In this document: piece by piece, positions 52,843-61,692 of the stretch | Position numbering within the stretch: the first letter of the stretch is position 1 | Layout: the number at the start of each line of letters is the position of its first letter | Source: UBA6055 sp965203755 | GTDB taxonomy: Bacteria; Chloroflexota; Anaerolineae; Aggregatilineales; Phototrophicaceae | DNA length: 64,000 nt | Reading direction: 5' to 3' | Assembly: GCA_965203755.1 (NCBI GenBank) | Contig: OZ241910.1 | Span: forward strand, 1,178,001-1,242,000 | Notes under the pieces: generated by a model | What the model was told of the DNA's origin: nothing | Databases searched by the model: none | What the model saw: the letters and a program-made list of their open reading frames with translations, nothing else | Position numbers and translations under genes: made by a program

Positions 52843-54321
52843 TCAATTAAAACGCTGCGCCAGCGTCAGCGCATACGAGCCGGCGGTGTCGGGATTGCCA
52901 TGGCTGCCAAAATAACGGCGGGCGCGGATGTAATACAAGCCGGATTCGGGAATGGAATAGGCGCTGATGAGTGAATCCTGCCCGCTGCCGCTGTCGTCGT
53001 CGCTCATAATCAGCTGCTGCGCGCTGTTCAGCAGTTCAACCACCGCATCGAGATTGCCATCGCTGCGGGTCATGGAAACGGAGACGATGTCATCTTGCTG
53101 GGCATAAAAAACATAAAGGTCGGCTTCATCGGCGCCGTCAATGCGGCCCTTGACGGCGCTGCCATAGCGGATGCTGATGGCATCGGCGGCCGCCGTTTCA
53201 AAGACATCGCCAAACGACTCTAAGCCAAGCTGATAATGCCCGATGGTTGCGCCTTGGCGGCCCTCATAGCGGGTCGCGATGATGTGATATTCACCGCTCG
53301 CCGGAATGCGATAGCCGGCGATTAACGAGTCCTGCCCCTTGCCGCCGTCATCGTCTTCAATCAGCGGCGCATAGTCGGCATCCGCTAGAATCACATAGCT
53401 GTCCAATTCTCCTGGCGGCTGGCGCGACATACTGATGGTCACGCGGTCATTTTCACGGGCATGAAAGGTATAGAAACGCTGATGCCGCCGGTGGCTGATG
53501 GCCGCCTTTTTGGTCTCGCCATATTGAATCGGCAGGGGGGCCTGCGCCAAATTGCCGGTGCCGCTGTTTTCGGCTTCCTCAATGCTCAAGACAAAGCCGC
53601 CGACGCTGTCGCCGGCGGCGCCGCCATAACGGCCGGCCACAATGACATACGCGCCAGTCCGCTCAACAATCAGCGCGTCAATGCGGGCGTTGCGCGTATT
53701 CGCTCCGATTTGGTCGTCATTGTCGGCAATGACAAACCGCTCGCTGCTGACCACCTGCAAATAAGGGTCCAAGGCGCCGGATGCGCGAACCATCGACAGC
53801 GAGAGAATGTCGCCCTGATTGGCATGAAAGGTATAATAAACTTGCGGCTGGTCATCGCTGATGGTGTCAATCACCGAATCGCCGCTGCGGAGCGCGCTGC
53901 CCGGCGCCGACAAGACGCCGATCCGCACTATCCGCAGTTCATAATCCCCCGCGGTCGCGCCAAGACGGTAGCCGAAACGCCCGACAACCACAAAATAGCG
54001 GCCGCTTGTCTTCAGCGTCAGGGTATGCCGAATATGGCGTTCTCCGCCGGCGGCGTCGCGGTAAAACTGCGCCGCGCCGGTATGGTCGAAGACGCTTAGC
54101 ACCGGGTCAAGGCTGCCGCTGCTTGCCCGCAACTCAAATTGAATCACTTCGCCGCGCCGGCCGTCAATATAAAACACCTCGCGCGGATTGATATCGTCGA
54201 GGCGCCCTTCAATCAGGCCGCCAAACTCGATCTGGGTTTCATCGGCCGCGGCCTCCTGCGCCAAAGCCGGCGGCAGGATGAATGACAAAATTAAAAGAAC
54301 ACACAGCTTGAGAGGTTTCAT
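52843..54321 (-). CDS. Secreted protein with four PPC-like domains
   Basis: A 492-residue exported protein with a signal peptide (LKLCVLLILSFILPPALA). The mature part consists of four repeats of about 110 residues (around 30-140, 150-260, 265-375 and 380-490). Each has the pattern of a bacterial pre-peptidase C-terminal (PPC) domain: F-x-x-x-G-x-x-V/I at the start, then LDPVL or LDAVV, an Asp-rich loop such as DDDSGSGQDS, and G-x-Y-x-I/V near the end. Such domains bind calcium and carbohydrate in secreted hydrolases. No catalytic domain is attached, so it may be a scaffold or adhesin (inference). Confidence 0.85.
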   Translation of the reverse strand: MKPLKLCVLLILSFILPPALAQEAAADETQIEFGGLIEGRLDDINPREVFYIDGRRGEVIQFELRASSGSLDPVLSVFDHTGAAQFYRDAAGGERHIRHTLTLKTSGRYFVVVGRFGYRLGATAGDYELRIVRIGVLSAPGSALRSGDSVIDTISDDQPQVYYTFHANQGDILSLSMVRASGALDPYLQVVSSERFVIADNDDQIGANTRNARIDALIVERTGAYVIVAGRYGGAAGDSVGGFVLSIEEAENSGTGNLAQAPLPIQYGETKKAAISHRRHQRFYTFHARENDRVTISMSRQPPGELDSYVILADADYAPLIEDDDGGKGQDSLIAGYRIPASGEYHIIATRYEGRQGATIGHYQLGLESFGDVFETAAADAISIRYGSAVKGRIDGADEADLYVFYAQQDDIVSVSMTRSDGNLDAVVELLNSAQQLIMSDDDSGSGQDSLISAYSIPESGLYYIRARRYFGSHGNPDTAGSYALTLAQRFN

Positions 54322-54494
54322 GCCGCTATGGCAGCCTGGCTTTCGCCAGTTCGGTTCATCATTTTCATGGCTGCTTCATTTTATCATACCTAGCTTCAAA
54401 ATTCACTATGGGCATTTCGGGGGCGGTGAACTGCCCTTTGCGATAAACATCCCCTGCAGCAGCCGCTTGAGCGCGTGTTATAATCCCGCGGGCC

Positions 54495-55376
54495 ATGGTC
54501 AAGCATGGCAAATCAAGACAGTATCGGAGAAAACCCTTGCTGCGGCTTTGGATCATCCCCTTTGTTTTCGTCTGCATATCAAGCGCCGCCTCCATGCAAA
54601 CCCAGGAAAACGCTGGTGGAATCACTCACGTTGTTCGCTCTGGCGACAACCTGTCCCAGATTGCCCTGGCTTATGGGGTCAGGGTTGAAGAGATTCTGGA
54701 CTTGAACGGCTTGGATCCTCTGGATTTGCTGCAACCCGGGCAGACTCTCGTTATCGTCGCCGCGCAGCCCGCTGGCGAAAGCGAAGCGGCGCCAGGCGGC
54801 GATGCCCAAGCGGCCGATGCGCCTATCGAAAGGACGCTGCCGGCCATCGCCGCGCCGGCGCCGGTCATCGCGGCCGATGCGCCGCCGTTTGACCCGACGC
54901 GCTTTGACGCGGCTGTCTGCCTGGGTATGTTCGGCGATGACAATCAAAATGGCGCCTTGGATCCGGGCGAAAGCTATCTGGCGGCGGGCGACATAATCCT
55001 GAAGGATGAGGCTGGCGGCGAAGCGGCAAACTATACGACCGATGGCTTGTCCGAACCTTTCTGTATTGAAGATCTGGCGCCGACGATCTATATCGTCAAG
55101 GCGACCGCGCCTGACGGTTATGGCTTAACCGTCTCGCCGTCGCTGCATGTCAATTTGGAAGATGGCGGCCGCGTTAGCGCGCATTTTGGCGCCAAGCAAG
55201 GGCTGGCGGCATCTGTCATTCCAACCGCCGCGCCGCGCAAGATCGAGGCCGCGCTTGAGCCGATGGCAGACGGAGACAGCCTCTTGATGGAGCTAAGCGG
55301 TTTGTTCGTTGTTGGCTTGGCGGGGATTGTTCTGTTCGGCGGTTTGTTCGCCGCCCTGCTCATCCGTATGCGCTGA
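54495..55376 (+). CDS. LysM protein with prealbumin-like repeat
   Basis: A 293-residue protein. A short positive N-terminus and a signal anchor (LLRLWIIPFVFVCISS) are followed by a LysM domain (about 45-89: HVVRSGDNLSQIALAYGV and ILDLNGLDPLDLLQPGQ). LysM binds peptidoglycan or chitin. After a Pro/Ala linker comes an SdrD/Cna B-type domain with the Ca-binding FGDDNQNGALDPGE loop (about 147-160). The C-terminus is a transmembrane helix (FVVGLAGIVLFGGLFAALLI). It forms a set with the next gene, which has the same kind of domain. Confidence 0.82.
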   Translation: MVKHGKSRQYRRKPLLRLWIIPFVFVCISSAASMQTQENAGGITHVVRSGDNLSQIALAYGVRVEEILDLNGLDPLDLLQPGQTLVIVAAQPAGESEAAPGGDAQAADAPIERTLPAIAAPAPVIAADAPPFDPTRFDAAVCLGMFGDDNQNGALDPGESYLAAGDIILKDEAGGEAANYTTDGLSEPFCIEDLAPTIYIVKATAPDGYGLTVSPSLHVNLEDGGRVSAHFGAKQGLAASVIPTAAPRKIEAALEPMADGDSLLMELSGLFVVGLAGIVLFGGLFAALLIRMR

Positions 55377-55412
55377 ATCAGCCTGGATGCGCTGTCCAGC
55401 AAAGGGCATCTG

Positions 55413-56051
55413 ATGATGAGATGGATAAAATGGCTGACCCTGCTATGCCTGCTTGTCCTGGCGGCTGGCGCATGGCGGGCGCAGGAGACGGGGCAAATCT
55501 GCGTTCTGTCCTTTGATGACCGCAATGAAAATGGGATCCGCGATGGCGGCGAACCCCCCATTACGCGGGGAATCGGCATTCATTTACTGAAGGCCGGCAG
55601 CGTCGTCATCGAATCGAAACTGCTTGAGAATTCGCCTAACGCAGCCCGCGGCTTGGCTTGTTTGGAAGAGCTGCCGGCTGGTGATTACAGGGCGCTTCTG
55701 ACCAGCGCCGATTATACCGCGATAGCGTCAAGTTCGTTTGACGCGGCCGTCGCGCCGGGCGCGGCGCCGGTGCGCTTTGATTTCGGCGTCAAGCCGCTGA
55801 CCAGCGCGAACTCCACGGCCGCCGCGCCGGCCGCCATATCAGCAGACAGGCAAGATCAGGCTTTGCAAGGCATTTTCTTTGCCACAGCCGCCAGCCTGAC
55901 TGTCGGCGGCTTGATGCTCATCATCGGGCTGCTCATCTATTTTGGGGGCTTCCGCCCGCGCCTGAAGCGGGAACTCGCCCTGCCGCCGGCCGGGTTTGAC
56001 AAGCGGCCGCTTTTTGATAAGAAAGATACCGACCAGATGAGCGCGGTCTAA
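55413..56051 (+). CDS. Membrane-anchored SdrD-like domain protein
   Basis: A 212-residue protein with a signal peptide (WLTLLCLLVLAAGAWR), one SdrD/prealbumin-like domain with FDDRNENGIRDGGEPPI (about 30-46) and a C-terminal transmembrane helix (AASLTVGGLMLIIGLLIYFGGF). The domain is related to that in the preceding gene. Both are probably displayed at the outer face of the membrane. It ends 1 base before the next gene. Confidence 0.78.
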   Translation: MMRWIKWLTLLCLLVLAAGAWRAQETGQICVLSFDDRNENGIRDGGEPPITRGIGIHLLKAGSVVIESKLLENSPNAARGLACLEELPAGDYRALLTSADYTAIASSSFDAAVAPGAAPVRFDFGVKPLTSANSTAAAPAAISADRQDQALQGIFFATAASLTVGGLMLIIGLLIYFGGFRPRLKRELALPPAGFDKRPLFDKKDTDQMSAV

Positions 56052-56052
56052 G

Positions 56053-56967
56053 ATGTCATTCCAACCGAAACACAGCGGCTTGTATTTTGCTGACGAAAAC
56101 TTGCGGCTGGCGCAGGAAAACCGCCAGCGCGAACCGATTCGCAGCGCCTTGGCCGGCCTTGACCGGCGCAGCGATGACCCGCTCATTTCAGCGCAGTTGG
56201 CCGGCCTGCGCTATCGGCTGTTCGGCGATGCCGAAGACGCATCGGCCGCCATCCAAACGCTGCGGCAAACGAATTGGGCGGCGCAGCCGCGGCGGCAGCT
56301 GCTCGGCTGGTTATCGGCGCTGGAAACGCTGCGGGGTCATCCGGCTTGGGCGCCATGGCAATCCAACTGGTTTTCGGCTTTGGAAGCGCAGCTGAACATC
56401 ATCGCCGGAGCAGCCGATGAGGCCGCGCCGCTGGATGGTCTGTGGGGCGGCGCGGTGATGATGGCGGCTGGCATTGTCATGGAACGCGCCCTCTGGTTTG
56501 AGCGCGGCGCGGCTGTTTATCAACATGCCATAGAAGCGCGCATCCACCCTGAAGGCTTTCTCAAGGGCATTGTGGATGCGGCGGGCGTGACGCAAAGCTA
56601 CCGCCGGCAGGTCTCGGGGACTTGCGCTTTGGCGCTGATGGCAGAAATGGCCGGGCACGCCGGCGTCGATTTGTGGTCGCTTGACCATCGCGGCGTCACG
56701 CCCATCACGGCGGCAGCTTACCTGCTCTATTATTATTTTTATCCCGAACGATGGAAATGGGAATCGGGCCTCACGCGCGCGGCGACGGCGGCCGTCATGC
56801 GGACCCAAGGCGCGTTTATCGAAATGGTCAATCGGCGTCATGCCCTGCCGGGGGCTGATCATCTTTTCGCCGACCTGCGCCCGATGTTCAGCGTTTATGG
56901 CGGCCTGACGACCCTGACGCACGGCGTCGCTCCGCCGCCCAAGAAGAGACGCTGGCGTTTGCTATAG
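56053..56967 (+). CDS. Alpha-helical protein, possibly alginate-lyase-fold
   Basis: A 304-residue protein without signal peptide. The middle region with VTQSYRRQVSGTCALALMAE and TPITAAAYLLYYYFYPERW looks like the (alpha/alpha)-toroid of alginate-lyase-like proteins, but the typical catalytic N-H-x-x-W pattern was not found, so this is only a resemblance. It starts one base after the preceding stop, so it is an operon partner of the LysM and SdrD-like proteins. Confidence 0.5.
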   Translation: MSFQPKHSGLYFADENLRLAQENRQREPIRSALAGLDRRSDDPLISAQLAGLRYRLFGDAEDASAAIQTLRQTNWAAQPRRQLLGWLSALETLRGHPAWAPWQSNWFSALEAQLNIIAGAADEAAPLDGLWGGAVMMAAGIVMERALWFERGAAVYQHAIEARIHPEGFLKGIVDAAGVTQSYRRQVSGTCALALMAEMAGHAGVDLWSLDHRGVTPITAAAYLLYYYFYPERWKWESGLTRAATAAVMRTQGAFIEMVNRRHALPGADHLFADLRPMFSVYGGLTTLTHGVAPPPKKRRWRLL

Positions 56968-57018
56968 GCGCGCATCCGGCGAAAACATGGCAGTTCCGAA
57001 ACATTCGCTTCAATCCCC

Positions 57019-57047
57019 TTGACAAAATTTTTAAGTTAGTCTAAAAA
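57019..57047 (+). promoter_or_regulatory. Promoter overlapped by a DtxR/MntR-like operator
   Basis: TTGACA (57019-57024), 17 bases, TAAAAA (57042-57047) form a promoter. An imperfect palindrome of the type TTTTTAA-x-TTAGTCTAAAAA covers 57028-57047, with a further ACTAAAA half at 57061-57067. This looks like operators of the DtxR/MntR family upstream of metal uptake genes, so repression by Mn, Fe or Zn is likely. No such regulator gene is in the window, but both permeases carry winged-helix tails. Confidence 0.55.
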
Positions 57048-57090
57048 TTGACTTAATAGGACTAAAAGCACAGCGACGGGAGGGTTCCGC

Positions 57091-58113
57091 ATGATGAAAC
57101 GTCTGGCGATTCTATGGCTGCTGCTTGTGGCGGCGGCTGGCGGCGGCATCGCGCAGGAGGACCAGCTGAACATTGTGGCGACCACAACGCAGGCCAATGA
57201 CCTGATCCATATCTTGAGCGAGGGGCTTGATCATATTCACATCACCGCTTTGATGGGCGCCGGGGTGGATCCGCATTTGTATCAGCCGACCGAATCCGAT
57301 ATCGCCGCGATGAACCGCGCTGAAATGGTGATCTACAGCGGGCTGCATCTTGAGGGTCAGTTCGATGCCATCTTTAAGGCGCTTGGCGAGCAGGGAATCA
57401 GCGTCTATGCACTGGGCGGGCCGGTCAAAGAGGCCGGTTTCATTATCGGCGGCTTTGATCTTTCAGAAAACCTGCTCAATGTGGATGACCCGCATTTTTG
57501 GTTTGACCCGCGCAACTGGGCAATCACAGTCCAGGATCTGGCTGACACCTTGGCCGCCCTTGATCCCGACAGCGCCGCGGTTTATCAGGCGAATGCCGCC
57601 GCCTATATTGAAGATCTGCGATTATTATACGATTGGGCTAATGCGGGTTTGCGCTCGATTGACCCAGCGCAGCGTCATCTCGTGACTTCGCACGATGCCT
57701 TTCAGTATTTCGGCGCCGCGTTTGGCTGGCAGATGCAAGCCATTCAGGGTTTAAGCACCGAGGATGAGGCTGGCGTCGGCGATATTCAAGCGACGGTTGA
57801 TTTTGTCATCAGCCACGAGATACCGGTCTTGTTTGTCGAAAGCAGCATCCCGCCCGATACGATTGAAGCGGTCATCGCAGCCGTGCGGGCGCAGGGCAAA
57901 GAGGCGCGGATTGGCCTGCGGGAGTTGTTCGGCGATGCTATGGGCGCTCCCGGCGCTTTTGGCGGAACGTATGTCGGTATGCTGGCGCAAAACGCTCTGA
58001 CGATTATGCAGTCCTATCAGTGCATGGGGGTGGCGGTAGACATTCTCGACTGGCATGAGGATTTGTCGCCGCCGCCGCCGGCGGAACTGCTGAATCCTGA
58101 CTGCGATGCCTGA
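57091..58113 (+). CDS. Zn/Mn-type ABC transporter binding protein
   Basis: A 340-residue cluster A-I (TroA/ZnuA-like) binding protein with signal peptide (MKRLAILWLLLVAAAGGGIAQ). Metal-binding His are expected in GVDPHLYQPT (about 61-70) and DPHFWFDP (about 132-139), with a third in SHDAFQYF and an acidic ligand near VESS. It has no lipobox. It delivers Zn, Mn or Fe to the two permeases; metal choice cannot be read directly. It is first in a four-gene operon. Confidence 0.9.
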   Translation: MMKRLAILWLLLVAAAGGGIAQEDQLNIVATTTQANDLIHILSEGLDHIHITALMGAGVDPHLYQPTESDIAAMNRAEMVIYSGLHLEGQFDAIFKALGEQGISVYALGGPVKEAGFIIGGFDLSENLLNVDDPHFWFDPRNWAITVQDLADTLAALDPDSAAVYQANAAAYIEDLRLLYDWANAGLRSIDPAQRHLVTSHDAFQYFGAAFGWQMQAIQGLSTEDEAGVGDIQATVDFVISHEIPVLFVESSIPPDTIEAVIAAVRAQGKEARIGLRELFGDAMGAPGAFGGTYVGMLAQNALTIMQSYQCMGVAVDILDWHEDLSPPPPAELLNPDCDA

Positions 58114-58126
58114 AGGATGGCGAGCG

Positions 58127-58894
58127 ATGAACGATAAACGGCGCCTGGCTTTGTCGGTCGATGACCTGACGGTCGCTTATCACAGCAAGCCGGCGATTTG
58201 GGATATTGACCTGGAAGTGCCGGAGGGCGTGCTGATGGCGATTGTCGGGCCCAACGGCGCCGGCAAAAGCACCTTGATTAAAGCCGTGCTTAATCTGATT
58301 CCCCGCGCGGCCGGCAGCGTCGCTTTTTATGGCAAACCCTATGAACAGGCGCGGTCGCTGGTCGGCTATGTCCCGCAGCGCGGCAGCGTTGACTGGGACT
58401 TCCCGACTTCGGCGCTGGATGTGGTGATGATGGGTCTCTATGGCAAGCTGGGCTGGTTTCGACGGCCGGGGCGCAAAGCGCGCGAATTGGCGCTGAACGC
58501 CCTTGATCAAGTGGGATTGGCGGATTTGATGAATCGTCAGATCAGCCAGCTTTCCGGCGGGCAGCAGCAGCGTGCTTTTCTCGCCCGCGCTTTGGCGCAG
58601 GATGCCCAGATTTATTTTATGGACGAGCCTTTTGCCGCGGTGGATGCCGTAACCGAACGCGCCATCGTGAACATCCTGCGGGAACTGAAGCAGCGCGGCA
58701 AGACAGTCTTGGCGGTACACCATGATTTGCAGACGGTCGAAGAGTATTTCGACTGGCTCACCCTGCTGAATGTCGAGGTCATCGCCAGCGGCGAAACGGC
58801 GGCCGCCTTCACCGCGGAAAACCTTCAGAAAACCTACGGCGGGCGGGTCGCTTATCTAAACGGCGCGCTGCGGACGGCTGTCACGGGGGATTGA
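58127..58894 (+). CDS. Metal ABC transporter ATP-binding protein
   Basis: A 255-residue ABC ATPase. ATG 58127 has AAGGATGG upstream; a frame start at 58106 overlaps the previous gene and is not preferred. Walker A is GPNGAGKS, the signature QLSGGQQQR, and Walker B with IYFMDEPFAAVD, with the switch His in AVHHDLQ. It belongs to the ZnuC/TroB/MntB group by the GYVPQRGSVDWDFPTS segment, which is typical of Mn/Zn/Fe importers. Confidence 0.93.
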   Translation: MNDKRRLALSVDDLTVAYHSKPAIWDIDLEVPEGVLMAIVGPNGAGKSTLIKAVLNLIPRAAGSVAFYGKPYEQARSLVGYVPQRGSVDWDFPTSALDVVMMGLYGKLGWFRRPGRKARELALNALDQVGLADLMNRQISQLSGGQQQRAFLARALAQDAQIYFMDEPFAAVDAVTERAIVNILRELKQRGKTVLAVHHDLQTVEEYFDWLTLLNVEVIASGETAAAFTAENLQKTYGGRVAYLNGALRTAVTGD

Positions 58895-58896
58895 TC

Positions 58897-60084
58897 ATGA
58901 AAGCCGCCGAAGACCGGGGCGTTTGGCTGGCTATCGCCGCGATTGTCCTCGCGGGAGCGCTCTTTGTTCCCGTCAGTCAGCTTTTGCTGGAGGTGCGCTA
59001 TACTTATACGGTGCGCGTTGTGGCGCTGGGCGGCGCGGTCCTGGGGATGATCAGCGCCGTCCTGGGATGTTTCGCGGTTTTGCGCCGCGAAAGTCTGATG
59101 GGCGATGTCCTTTCCCATGCGGCGCTGCCGGGCGTGGCGACAGCCTTTTTGCTGGCGGGGCGCGAACTAAGCCTGCTGCTGGCTGGCGCCGGCATCGCCA
59201 GTTGGCTCGCCCTGCGCTTTGTCGCCGCGGTTTTGCGTACCACTCGCATCAAGCAGGATACCGCTATGGGCATTGCCCTAGCGACCTGGTTCGCCGCCGG
59301 CATCGCTTTGCTGACCTATATTCAGTCGATTCCCGATGCCAGCCAAGCCGGCCTGGACAATTTTATCTTTGGGCAGGCGGCCGCCATCATCGAAAGCGAT
59401 GTCGTCCTCGCGAGCGCGGTCGGCGTGGCTGTTTTGACTGTCCTGCTGCTCTTCTGGAAAGAGTTCAAGCTGGTGACCTTTGACCCGGAGTTCGCCAGCG
59501 TCAATGGCTTTCGCGTCGGCTTCATCAACACCCTGCTATCGACCCTGATTGTGGCGGCGATTGTGCTGGGATTGCAGTTGGCTGGGGTAATTTTGATGGT
59601 AGGCATCTTGATTGCGCCGGCGATCTCCGCTCGGCAGTGGACGCATAAACTGGGCCAAATGGTGATGCTTTCAGCCGTGTTTGGCGCTTTTTCCGGCGGT
59701 GTCGGCGCCGTGATCAGCGCCATAGACAGTGATATTCCGACCGGCCCTATGATCATCATAGTCGCCTTTGCTTTGGTGATCTTGTCGATTGCTTTTGCGC
59801 CCGGCCGCGGTTTGGTCTGGAGCGGCTGGCGGCAGCGGGCAGACAGCCGCCGCTTTGCCAAACAGAATGCGCTGCGCGATATCTATAAATATGCCATGTC
59901 CCACGGCGGCGGCGATTCGCCGGTGCCGGATGCTTTCATTCGCGGGACAGCCAATCGCAGCGTCTTGCGGGGCTTGAATCAGCTGCGGCAGGATGGGCAT
60001 GTCGATTGTCAGGCCGGTTTCTGGCGGCTCACCCAAACCGGCATCCAGCTGGCGCGCAAGCTGGAAGGACGGCCCGACCGATGA
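58897..60084 (+). CDS. Metal ABC permease with C-terminal winged helix
   Basis: A 395-residue protein. The first 290 residues are an ABC-3 family permease (TroC/ZnuB-like): the segment RRESLMGDVLSHAALPGVA (about 66-84) is the family motif, and eight hydrophobic helices are seen. The last 65 residues (DIYKYAMSHG...VLRGLNQLRQDGHVDC) read like a winged helix-turn-helix of the DtxR type on the cytoplasmic side. ATG 58897 is chosen because the TTG at 58891 overlaps the ATPase stop. Its stop overlaps the next start (ATGATG). Confidence 0.9.
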   Translation: MKAAEDRGVWLAIAAIVLAGALFVPVSQLLLEVRYTYTVRVVALGGAVLGMISAVLGCFAVLRRESLMGDVLSHAALPGVATAFLLAGRELSLLLAGAGIASWLALRFVAAVLRTTRIKQDTAMGIALATWFAAGIALLTYIQSIPDASQAGLDNFIFGQAAAIIESDVVLASAVGVAVLTVLLLFWKEFKLVTFDPEFASVNGFRVGFINTLLSTLIVAAIVLGLQLAGVILMVGILIAPAISARQWTHKLGQMVMLSAVFGAFSGGVGAVISAIDSDIPTGPMIIIVAFALVILSIAFAPGRGLVWSGWRQRADSRRFAKQNALRDIYKYAMSHGGGDSPVPDAFIRGTANRSVLRGLNQLRQDGHVDCQAGFWRLTQTGIQLARKLEGRPDR

Positions 60085-61604
60085 TGACGCTTGAGCGGCT
60101 TTGGATTGAATTGCTGCTGCATTTCGCTTCCCGCGACGAACTCAACCTTTTCCTGCGCTCGCCGCAAAACACCGCCACGGTGGTCGGCTGCCTGATTGCC
60201 ATCAGCGGCGCCTTGCTAGGCACTTTCCTGCTTTTGCGCGGCATGTCCCTGACCAGCGACGCCATCAGCCATACGGCGCTGCTGGGCATTGTGGTCGCTT
60301 TTTTGCTGATGACCGATGTCTTTGGCTTGGAAGGCGATACTTCCTCGCCTTGGCTCATCATTGGCGCATCGCTGGCTGGGGTGGCGACCGTCGTCTTGAC
60401 GGAACTGCTTTATCACTCTGGTTTGGTGCGCCAGGATGCGGCGCTGGGCTTGGCTTTTCCACTGCTGTTCGCCATCGCGGTCATCCTGATCGCGCGCTTT
60501 GCCGACGATGTCCATCTGGATGAAGATGCGGTTCTGGTCGGGGAAATCGGGCTGGCTTGGGCTAATACCCATAACCATTGTTTTGAAAACTGCCAGTCGG
60601 TGTCGATTGACGAGGAGCACCCGGCCGCCAAAATCACCCGCCAATGCGTCAACTGCCGCCAGCTAGGCATCAGCCCGCGCGACGCCGGCGCCGAATTTGT
60701 CGAAATCTGCATCAACTGCGGCGAATATACACCGGCGCAGGCCTGGCAGGCTGGACTGGCTGACGATGAGCCGCTGCTGGTCTTCTTCCCCAAGTCCATC
60801 ACGGTAACAGCCGTTATGAGCCTGCTGACGGTTGGATTTGTGCTGCTGTTCTATAAAGAACTCAAGCTGACCGCCTTTGATGCGGCCTTGGCGCATGCGC
60901 TTGGATTTCGGCCGGCGATGATGAATTATGCGCTGATGACGCTGGTGAGTCTGGTGGCGGTGGGGGCATTTGACGCGGTGGGGTCGATTCTGGTGATTGC
61001 CTTCTTCATCATCCCGCCGGCGGCCGCCTATCTGCTGACCGACCGTCTGGCGGCCATGCTCATCTTGAGTCCGCTGATTGGCGGAGCCGGCGCGTTCTTC
61101 GGCTATGATTTGGCGCGCGGCGCGGTGTTTGGCCTGTTTCAGGTCAGCGATGCCATCAAGGGCATCAACCGCCTCTTTGGGCTTGACCTGCCGGCGCGCT
61201 GGGATTCGTCGATCAGCGCTTCGATGGCGTTGATGATCTTTTTCTTTTTCCTGCTTGCCTGGATATTCTCGCCTAAATATGGCTTGATTTCGACCTTGAT
61301 TCGCCGCGCCAATCAGCGGCGCCGTTTTGACCATCAGGTGGTGCTGGCGCATATCCATAATCATCAATTCACGGCGCGGCATGATGCGGAACTGCGGGTG
61401 GATACCCTGCATGAACATTTTCGCTGGTCATCCCGAAAAATGCGGCGGGTTCTGACGCGCCTGCGGGCTTTGGGGCTTATTGCGATTGTGAATCAGACAG
61501 TGGAACTGACGGCGCGCGGCGACCGGCATGTGCATCAATTTCGCGCCGTCATGCTGTCGGCGCACAGCATCCTGCCTGTCAGCCAGCCCCCTGTCTTGAT
61601 GTGA
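60081..61604 (+). CDS. Metal ABC permease with Cys-rich insertion and winged helix
   Basis: A 507-residue permease of the same family, longer by about 200 residues. LLRGMSLTSDAISHTALLGI (51-70) is the family motif. After VHLDEDAVLVGE (144-155), where relatives have a short loop, there is an insertion of about 75 residues with H164/H166, C167-x3-C171, C189-x2-C192 and C210-x2-C213, which looks like a metal-binding zinc-ribbon-like cluster. The C-terminus (about 420-507) is a winged helix with EHFRWSSRKMRRVLTRLRAL. Such a cysteine-rich loop in a TroC-type permease is uncommon. Coupled to the previous gene by overlapping start and stop. Confidence 0.9.
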   Translation: MMTLERLWIELLLHFASRDELNLFLRSPQNTATVVGCLIAISGALLGTFLLLRGMSLTSDAISHTALLGIVVAFLLMTDVFGLEGDTSSPWLIIGASLAGVATVVLTELLYHSGLVRQDAALGLAFPLLFAIAVILIARFADDVHLDEDAVLVGEIGLAWANTHNHCFENCQSVSIDEEHPAAKITRQCVNCRQLGISPRDAGAEFVEICINCGEYTPAQAWQAGLADDEPLLVFFPKSITVTAVMSLLTVGFVLLFYKELKLTAFDAALAHALGFRPAMMNYALMTLVSLVAVGAFDAVGSILVIAFFIIPPAAAYLLTDRLAAMLILSPLIGGAGAFFGYDLARGAVFGLFQVSDAIKGINRLFGLDLPARWDSSISASMALMIFFFFLLAWIFSPKYGLISTLIRRANQRRRFDHQVVLAHIHNHQFTARHDAELRVDTLHEHFRWSSRKMRRVLTRLRALGLIAIVNQTVELTARGDRHVHQFRAVMLSAHSILPVSQPPVLM

Positions 61605-61692
61605 CTGCCATGAAAACTCAAAAAAGACTTGCGAAAAGAGCGGCTTTCAGATAAAATATCCTTCATAAACGGTTTCGGCGGCAAATCCAAAG

